DNA from: Muribaculaceae bacterium
GTDB lineage: Bacteria; Bacteroidota; Bacteroidia; Bacteroidales; Muribaculaceae
Direction of reading: 5' to 3'
DNA length: 63,303 nt
NCBI GenBank assembly: GCA_029060725.1
Contig: JAIDTL010000005.1
Span: 1-63,303 of the forward strand
How positions within the stretch are numbered: position 1 is the first letter of the stretch; every line of letters begins with the position of its first letter. Below the pieces are notes generated by a model, which did not search any database, was not told where the DNA came from, and worked only from the letters and a program-made list of their open reading frames with translations. The translations under genes and the position numbers were made by a program. Of this stretch, positions 25,996 to 31,393 are shown in pieces.

Positions 25996-26403
25996 TTATA
26001 CTTTGTTAAATAAAGACTGAAAATACATTCTAAACTCTCTTCTATTTCGGAATCTTCTTTCATCAAAATCTATTCCTACTATTTGAGCGAATTTCCTTAT
26101 CACTATTAAATCGGTAAATGGGAACTTAGAATCTCGTTCCCTTTCGGATATGATTTGCCCGCTCGTCTTATTACTCTTACCGATAATATCTATTAACTGG
26201 GTTAGAAGTGATATTGTAGCTGATTTTACAGCACTTTCGCTCTTGGTCTTATCTTCCCTTAAGTCATAAAGTGGAGGAAGAGAATCCAACGATAGAAACG
26301 ACTCTCTAAAATATGTCTGATAATCAATATCACCATTAACTGATATGTCGGTACAGTTATCGGAGTTTTTCTCCCAACGAATAGTTATACTTGACTCGTT
26401 CAT
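25996..26403 (-). CDS. Unknown passenger protein (135 aa)
   Basis: A soluble, charged protein beginning MNESSITIRWEKNSDNCTD. It has a helical middle (SAVKSATISLLTQLIDIIGK) and a basic C-terminus (RRFRNRREFRMYFQSLFNKV). No signal peptide and no family recognised. It ends just before a strong terminator. A TAAATTTA sequence upstream is a near-match to the -7 box. As a passenger of an insertion element it could be a regulator, an antitoxin-like protein or a defence or immunity factor, but nothing in the sequence decides. Confidence 0.65.
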   Translation of the reverse strand: MNESSITIRWEKNSDNCTDISVNGDIDYQTYFRESFLSLDSLPPLYDLREDKTKSESAVKSATISLLTQLIDIIGKSNKTSGQIISERERDSKFPFTDLIVIRKFAQIVGIDFDERRFRNRREFRMYFQSLFNKV

Positions 26404-26464
26404 AAGACTAAATTTATATTTTGGGTATAAACATACACTTGCCTGTTATAAGTCAGAAAAAAAG

Positions 26465-26651
26465 AACGACTATGACCAAGCGTATAAAGTCCAACTATGG
26501 ACAAAGAAATAAAACGGCTTATCAAAGCCAATATGATTCAAGTTAAATTAGGGCAACTCTATTGCGCCACCGATGAACACGGAAATGTCGTGTGGCGCAT
26601 AGAGCAAAAGCCCATTATAAAAGAATAAAATTCCGTTTGGTCATAGTCGTT
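26465..26651. ncRNA. Long-stem module 3: 15-bp perfect arms around inner hairpins
   Basis: AACGACTATGACCAA (26465-26479) and its complement (26637-26651) close a 187-bp unit. Inside, GTCCA/TGGAC (26489-26502) and a compound hairpin GGGC, CTCTA, GCGCCAC / GTGGCGC, TAGAG, GCCC (26551-26613) stack in order. Tiny ORFs (for example from 26497) coincide with the hairpin and are probably fortuitous. The layout parallels module 1 at the other end: closing stem, small hairpin, large hairpin. Function and transcription unknown. Confidence 0.5.
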
Positions 26652-26705
26652 ACCTTTCCTCTTATTATTAACTTTGGTATGTTTCCATACTTGCGCCATT
26701 AATTT

Positions 26706-26729
26706 AGGGTATTGTCGTATAAAGTCACC
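26706..26729 (-). repeat. Right terminal inverted repeat
   Basis: Complement reads GGTGACTTTATACGAC, two differing bases, TACCCT, matching the left end in 22 of 24 positions. Confidence 0.88.
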
Positions 26730-26737
26730 TAATTATA
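26730..26737. repeat. Right target-site duplication
   Basis: TAATTATA, identical to 23289-23296. Confidence 0.85.
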
Positions 26738-26744
26738 ATATAGA

Positions 26745-26782
26745 AATGCGGTTCGCTTCATTTATAAAAAGCGAACCGCATT
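26745..26782 (+). terminator. Displaced terminator of the DUF3108-type gene
   Basis: A 14-bp perfect stem (26745-26758 with 26769-26782, core GCGGTTCGCTT) is followed by TACTTTTGTTT. Without the element it would lie about 55 bp after the stop codon at 23249, so it was probably that gene's terminator before the insertion. Confidence 0.75.
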
Positions 26783-26950
26783 ACTTTTGTTTCTAATATC
26801 TATGAATGTTTTGAGACAACTTGGATTCTCGATTTTTGCAGAAAGAATTCTCGGAATGTACTCATTCATACTTCAAAATATTTTAAGTTGCACTTCAAAT
26901 ATTTTGCAAATATGATTAAAATTTTGAAATTTCCCAAACAATTATTAAAA

Positions 26951-27061
26951 AACGTATCAAGTACGGAAGTGAAAACGTGTCAAGTACGGAAGTAAAAATG
27001 TGTCAAGTACGGAAGTAAAAACGTGTCAAGTACGGAAGTGAAAACGTGTCAAGTACGGAAA
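26951..27061. repeat. Five tandem 23-bp repeats upstream of the DUF4143-type ATPase
   Basis: The core TCAAGTACGGAAG recurs at 26957, 26980, 27003, 27026 and 27049, exactly 23 bp apart, with only a few substitutions between units (consensus AACGTGTCAAGTACGGAAGT plus three A/G). The units abut without spacers. A related remnant of two to three units lies at 30590-30640 before fragments of the same gene family. Confidence 0.88.
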
Positions 27062-27083
27062 CAATTATACTCTTATAATTGTT
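27060..27083 (+). promoter_or_regulatory. Palindrome just upstream of the ATPase start codon
   Basis: AACAATTATA (27060-27069) and TATAATTGTT (27074-27083) form a perfect 10-bp inverted repeat around CTCT, 22 bp before the ATG. It could be an operator or a leader hairpin. Confidence 0.4.
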
Positions 27084-27104
27084 ATAAAGGAAAATAAGTT
27101 CTTT

Positions 27105-28391
27105 ATGGAAGTATATCGTCCTCGAATAATTGATAGCATCTTAAAAGAAGAATTAGATGCGATGGGTGCAGTCCTTTTGGAAGGTGCTAAAGCATGTGGT
27201 AAAACTTCATCTGCTGAGCAGGCGGCTAATAGTGTCATATATATGGATGATCCTGTGAAAAGGAATCAATATCTGCAGATGGTGGATACCGATATCAGCT
27301 TTATACTGGATGGCGCGTCTCCAAGACTTATTGACGAATGGCAGATAGCTACTAAAATATGGGATGCTGTCAGGTTTGAGGTGGATCATCGTGGAAAAGA
27401 TGGCCAATTTATTTTGACGGGGTCTGCTGTGCCTCCGCCAAAAGAAAAGATGGAAATGAAACATAGTGGTGCCGGACGGATATCTTGGCTTACCATGAGA
27501 CCTATGACGCTTTGGGAATCATCGGATTCTACCGGAGAGGTAAGTCTTGGAAATCTGTTTTCTAACCCGGATGAAACCGTAAGGGGTATAAATCGGCACA
27601 AACTTTTAGATATAGCCTTTTTGTCATGTCGCGGAGGATGGCCGAGAGCTGTGGATAAGGGCTTTTCAAAATCCGCATTGCGTCAGGCAGTCAATTATTT
27701 CGAGGCTATAGTACGCACTGATATCTCGAGGGTCGATAATGTAGAGCGTGACGAGGAAAGGACACGCAGGATCATGAGGTCGTATGCACGTCATCAAGGG
27801 ACACAAGCGAGTGCGTCGACAATTCTCCAGGATATAAAAGAAAACGATAGCACTGAAATAAGTGATAAAACTGTCTATTCCTATATAAATGCTCTGAAAA
27901 GCATATTTGTGATAGAAGACATGCCAGCATGGAGCCCGAATCTCAGAAGTAAATCTGCAATTCGGACTCTTGATACCCGATATTACGTGGATCCTTCCGT
28001 AGCGTGTGTGGCTTTGGGAATTGGTCCGGAGGATTTGGTAAACGACCTCAATACTTTTGGCTTTATCTTCGAGTGTCTATGTGTCAGGGATCTTCGAGTA
28101 TATGCGCAGCCATTGGATGGAAAAGTCTATCATTTTAGGGATAGGACTGGGTTGGAGTGTGATGCAGTTGTGCATCTGCGAAATGGCTGTTATGGTCTGG
28201 TCGAAATAAAATTGGGAGGGGATAAGCTTATAAACGAAGGTGCAGCCAATTTGATAGAGCTTCGAAACCGAATTGACACCACAAAGATGAAAGCCCCTTC
28301 ATTCGAGATGGTATTGACAGCAGTAGGAGACTACGCGTACCGGCGTACTGATGGAGTGCTTGTTGTCCCGGTCGGGTGCCTCAAAGATTGA
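27105..28391 (+). CDS. AAA_14/DUF4143-type ATP-binding protein
   Basis: 428 residues. An N-terminal ATPase has the Walker A loop LLEGAKACGKTSSAEQ (about 24-38) and a Walker-B/arginine region LIDEWQIATKIWDAVRFEVD followed by FILTGSAVP. A winged-helix-like middle follows, and the C-terminal DUF4143 region has GFIFECLCVRDLRVYAQ, YHFRDRTGLECDAVVH and GLVEIKLGG. The latter resembles a PD-(D/E)XK-like core (D...E-K). Bacteroidota carry many copies, of unknown role. Five 23-bp repeats lie directly upstream. Two decayed relatives are in this window (30718 and 36481). Confidence 0.85.
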   Translation: MEVYRPRIIDSILKEELDAMGAVLLEGAKACGKTSSAEQAANSVIYMDDPVKRNQYLQMVDTDISFILDGASPRLIDEWQIATKIWDAVRFEVDHRGKDGQFILTGSAVPPPKEKMEMKHSGAGRISWLTMRPMTLWESSDSTGEVSLGNLFSNPDETVRGINRHKLLDIAFLSCRGGWPRAVDKGFSKSALRQAVNYFEAIVRTDISRVDNVERDEERTRRIMRSYARHQGTQASASTILQDIKENDSTEISDKTVYSYINALKSIFVIEDMPAWSPNLRSKSAIRTLDTRYYVDPSVACVALGIGPEDLVNDLNTFGFIFECLCVRDLRVYAQPLDGKVYHFRDRTGLECDAVVHLRNGCYGLVEIKLGGDKLINEGAANLIELRNRIDTTKMKAPSFEMVLTAVGDYAYRRTDGVLVVPVGCLKD

Positions 28392-28844
28392 GTGTATAAT
28401 CCTTGCAATCGTAATTCCAACCCTCTCTATCTATGAAAATAAGCGTCACGTTAAAGCAGTTTAAAGATAATCTGGAAAAGTGTCTTTCCAATATATGTTT
28501 CCGGCTTTGGGAAAAGCCGATTATATGAGGGTAAAATCACTTTATGTATAAAAAATATTGAGATAAAGTGAAGAAACTACCCAAAATATATGGTTCGTGA
28601 GAGGAAATTTATTATCTTTGTATCCGAATATGGATGGAAAAAAAAAGACGAGATTTACAAATGAGTTTTACCCAAACATCTGTATAAAATGCAACATTTG
28701 GGTAAAACTCAATAACAAAGATTTAAAGGATATGCCTGAACTTCTAAATCACCATCCGACGACATTGCCGACTCGAATTGAATAGGATGTCTAAATGACA
28801 GGGCGGTGGAAATAAGTTACGGTAAAACTTTTTGAGCGTAATAT
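28392..28844. other. Non-coding stretch with a 15-bp-arm hairpin
   Basis: No convincing gene. A perfect inverted repeat (28662-28676 and 28697-28711, arms TGAGTTTTACCCAAA) with a 20-nt loop is the main feature. A TATCTTTG box at 28613-28620 precedes a 51-aa frame from ATG 28630, but the hairpin lies inside that frame and the peptide looks random. This may be a small RNA or a decayed gene. Confidence 0.4.
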
Positions 28845-28875
28845 TTGCAATCTCATTAAAGTATTGTTATATTTG
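28845..28875 (+). promoter_or_regulatory. Consensus promoter of the C69 peptidase gene
   Basis: TTG (28845-28847), 20 bp, TATATTTG (28868-28875), 29 bp before the ATG at 28905. Confidence 0.75.
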
Positions 28876-28904
28876 CAAAATCAAAACAATCCTGTCTTTT
28901 AGGT

Positions 28905-30581
28905 ATGATTAATAGATTTTCCTTCTGTGGCGCGGTGATAGCCGTAGCTACTGTTTTTGCTTCTATGGCAACCAATGCGATAGCCTGTACTAATTTTATA
29001 GTCGGAAAAAATGCGAGTGCTGATGGGTCTGTAATGGTGACATACGCTGATGATTCGCATACCCGTTATGGTGAGCTGCATCACAGTCCGGCACGCACTT
29101 ATTCTCCAGGTGATAAAAGGCAGGTTATCGATTGGGGAACAAATGAACCTAAAGGATGGATTCCTCAGGTTATTCGGACTTACAACGTTGTGGGAAATAT
29201 GAATGAGAACCAAGTGGTTATTGGTGAGACTACTTGGACCGGTCATTCGGAATTGGCAGATACCACAGGTATTAATATTCTTGATTACGGATCATTGATT
29301 TATATAGCATTAGAGCGAGCCAAGACAGCGCGCGAGGCAATAATAATAATGACGGAACTTGCAGAGACATACGGATATGCCAGTACGGGGGAAACATTTT
29401 CAATTGCCGATAAGAATGAGGCGTGGATGATGGAGATGATAGGCAAAGGGGGAGAAAAGGGTGCACTCTGGATAGCTGTTCGCATTCCTGACAATGCTAT
29501 AACCGCTCATGCAAACGAACCTCGTATACGCAAGGTGAATTTAAAGGATAAGAAAAATGTGATGTATGCTAAAGATTTGATTCCGTTTGCGCGTAAACAT
29601 GGTTATTTCAATGGCAAAGATGAAGACTTTTCTTTTGCCGATGCTTTTGACGGACATGCCTACGCAAAACGACGTAGCTGCGATGCTCGAGTATGGAGTT
29701 TCTTGAGACGTTTTGCTTCGCCTGAGGAGGATGCTGCTTGGTTTGAATGGGTGACTGGCAACAGCGATGAGCCGATGCCGATGTGGATTGTTCCGAATCA
29801 TAAGGTTACACTTCAGGAACTGCAGGAGCGTATGCGCGACCATTATGAGGATACCCCTTTTGCTATGACCGATGATCCCGGGGCAGGACCATTTAATGCT
29901 CCGGTTCGTTTCCGGCCGATGAAATACGAAGTTGATGGGAAAAAGTATACCCATGAACGCCCCACTGCCACAATGCAGACAGCATGGAGCTTTATAACTC
30001 AGAGCCGCAGCGATCTCCCCGACCCTATAGGAGGAGTTATATGGTTTGGCACTGATGATGCTAATACGACAGTGTATATGCCATTCTACTGTTCCATGAC
30101 AGAGGCACCTCTGCAAGTAAGGGAAGGAGAGGGGTCTATGACGGAGTTTTCTATGGATTCAAATTTCTGGATGAATAATTGGGTTGCTAATCAGGCTTAT
30201 GCCGGTTACAGTAAGATGATTCCTGATATCCGAAAAGTTCAGAATGCACTTGAAAGCAGTTATATTGCTTCACGCCCGGAGGTGGAGAAAAAGATGATGG
30301 AAATGTATCGGGAGTGGGATATTGACGGAGTGCGAAAAGCTGCTACCAAAGAAGGAGCTGCCATAGCCAAGGAAGCCACTGACGCTTATCGCAACCTTGC
30401 TCAATATCTTCTTGTCAAATTTTTGGACGGCAATATAAAAAAACAAGATGCTGACGGAAACTTCATCACAAATCCTTATGGTCGACTTGTCAGACCTGAT
30501 GAGGCACCATATAATGAAGAATACCTGAAGAACATCGTAGAGCACTCTGGCGAACGTTTCGCCGTAAAGCAAAAACAGTGA
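28905..30581 (+). CDS. Secreted C69-family peptidase (PepD/U34-type dipeptidase)
   Basis: 558 residues. The signal sequence ends before Cys28 in AIACTNFIVGKNASADGSVM. In this Ntn-hydrolase family that Cys becomes the N-terminal nucleophile after processing. Other family features: NENQVVIGETTWTG, ARTAREAI-like helix (AKTAREAIIIMTELAETYGYAS), GETFSIADKNEAWMMEMIGKG, and VRIPDNAITAHANEPRI. It likely cleaves dipeptides or other amide bonds in the periplasm or outside the cell. It has its own consensus promoter. Gene neighbours are unrelated ATPase sequences. Confidence 0.9.
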   Translation: MINRFSFCGAVIAVATVFASMATNAIACTNFIVGKNASADGSVMVTYADDSHTRYGELHHSPARTYSPGDKRQVIDWGTNEPKGWIPQVIRTYNVVGNMNENQVVIGETTWTGHSELADTTGINILDYGSLIYIALERAKTAREAIIIMTELAETYGYASTGETFSIADKNEAWMMEMIGKGGEKGALWIAVRIPDNAITAHANEPRIRKVNLKDKKNVMYAKDLIPFARKHGYFNGKDEDFSFADAFDGHAYAKRRSCDARVWSFLRRFASPEEDAAWFEWVTGNSDEPMPMWIVPNHKVTLQELQERMRDHYEDTPFAMTDDPGAGPFNAPVRFRPMKYEVDGKKYTHERPTATMQTAWSFITQSRSDLPDPIGGVIWFGTDDANTTVYMPFYCSMTEAPLQVREGEGSMTEFSMDSNFWMNNWVANQAYAGYSKMIPDIRKVQNALESSYIASRPEVEKKMMEMYREWDIDGVRKAATKEGAAIAKEATDAYRNLAQYLLVKFLDGNIKKQDADGNFITNPYGRLVRPDEAPYNEEYLKNIVEHSGERFAVKQKQ

Positions 30582-30589
30582 CCACACAG

Positions 30590-30640
30590 GAAGTAAAAAC
30601 GCGCCAAGTACGTAAGTGAAAACGTGTCAAGTACGGAAAT
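30590..30640. repeat. Remnant of the 23-bp repeat array
   Basis: Two to three degenerate units of the 26951-27061 array (GCCAAGTACGTAAGTGAAAAC, then GTGTCAAGTACGGAAATG) keep the 23-bp spacing (30604 and 30627). They lie about 80 bp before a fragment of the same ATPase family, so array and gene were duplicated together. Confidence 0.75.
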
Positions 30641-30717
30641 GTAGATGATATAAAGTTGACTACAAGTAGAATAGAGTTCTTATTATAAAATCATCGAATT
30701 AGGATAGAATTAACGAT

Positions 30718-30908
30718 AAATGACCTCAATACTTTTGGCTTTATTTGTGAATGTCTTTGCGTCAGAGATCTAAGAGTGTATGCACAACCTCTTGATGAAA
30801 AAGTATATCATTTCAGAGATAAGACCGGTTTGGAGTGCGACGCAGTTATGCATCTGCGAAATGGCAGTTATGTCCTGGTCGAATAAAATTGGGAGGGGAT
30901 AAGCTTAA
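30718..30908 (+). pseudogene. Fragment of a DUF4143-type ATPase gene
   Basis: Translates to NDLNTFGFICECLCVRDL, RVYAQPLDEKVYHFRDKTG and LECDAVMHLRNGSY, nearly identical to the C-terminal DUF4143 part of the intact gene at 27105 (its bases about 28040-28230). A single-base deletion in the VEIKLGG region breaks the frame, and the N-terminal ATPase part is missing. It is a decayed duplicate. Confidence 0.85.
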
Positions 30909-30912
30909 TCTC

Positions 30913-30978
30913 CATTCAGAAAACCCCTTGTCATAAGGGGAGCTCGCCAAACCGGGAAAACCACAGTGGTCAACTAAT
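30913..30978 (+). pseudogene. Walker A fragment of another ATPase
   Basis: Reads PFRKPLVIRGARQTGKTTVVN and then a stop. GARQTGKT is a Walker A loop of the AAA_14/DUF4143 type (typically VIRGARQVGKT), distinct from the GAKACGKT loop of the copy at 27105. It follows the previous fragment directly, so pieces of at least two different family members are joined here. Confidence 0.65.
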
Positions 30979-31021
30979 CAAGGCAGGGAAATGTTCGGAA
31001 GAGCCAAATACGAAAGATAAA

Positions 31022-31053
31022 AAACGCCTTCCGATTGAAGTCGGAAGGCGTTT
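31022..31053 (-). terminator. Strong terminator hairpin
   Basis: AAACGCCTTCCGA (31022-31034) and TCGGAAGGCGTTT (31041-31053) form a 13-bp stem. On the minus strand it is followed by more T, so it terminates the small gene at 31079-31321. It can also act on the plus strand. Confidence 0.85.
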
Positions 31054-31078
31054 GATATTTTTTGATAGTTTGTGTTTT

Positions 31079-31321
31079 TTACTTGCCGAAAAGGCCACCA
31101 AGCATACCGCCGGCTTTCTCTTTGAGTCCGTCAAGGACGTTGCCCTTCAAGCTGTCGAGGTTTACATTGTTAAGCAGACCGTCTGCGTGTAGCTTGGAGA
31201 CGATTTCCTTGAAGTCCAGGTTTTTGAGGTCGAGTCCTTTAAGAGCGCTTGTTACCTTTGAGATGTCGAAGTTATCGCCGAAGTGCTGAGTAAGCTGGCT
31301 GATGATTTGCTGAATGTCCAT
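31079..31321 (-). CDS. Small conserved-looking hypothetical protein (80 aa)
   Basis: Begins MDIQQIISQLTQHFGDNFD and ends AGGMLGGLFGK. It is amphipathic and helical with repeated Leu-Asp/Asn steps (LKGLDLKNLDF, LNNVNLDSLKG). Cytoplasmic, no signal peptide. Good codon structure and a strong terminator directly after it support expression. I do not recognise a family. Confidence 0.65.
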   Translation of the reverse strand: MDIQQIISQLTQHFGDNFDISKVTSALKGLDLKNLDFKEIVSKLHADGLLNNVNLDSLKGNVLDGLKEKAGGMLGGLFGK

Positions 31322-31393
31322 AATGGTGTGTTTTTTTAGTGAGTGAATATTATTTTCTTCTTAAACGTTTTAAGAAGCCAAATGGTTCAATTA

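Larger units (their letters stand above)
23297..26729. mobile_element. 3,433-bp IS1595-family element with passenger genes
   Basis: The ends are inverted repeats beginning GGTGACTTTATACGAC at 23297 and its complement ending at 26729. TACCCT follows on both sides after two mismatched bases. The flanks carry an 8-bp duplication (TAATTATA). The element holds an IS1595/ISXO2-type transposase and a coupled 46-aa ORF. It also holds a 50-aa antisense ORF, a secreted protein gene, a second unknown gene, two consensus promoters, two hairpin terminators and three long-stem modules (23376-23536, 25495-25646, 26465-26651). IS1595 elements are usually about 1-2 kb, and passenger-bearing forms are known. 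The exact duplication indicates recent insertion. Confidence 0.92.

Noticed and set aside
26472..26628. Two tiny plus-strand frames (24 and 43 aa) in module 3
   Set aside because: They overlap each other and coincide with the compound hairpin. Base pairing accounts for their sequence.
26951..27061. CRISPR array
   Set aside because: Units abut with no spacers, the period is 23 bp, and no cas genes are present.
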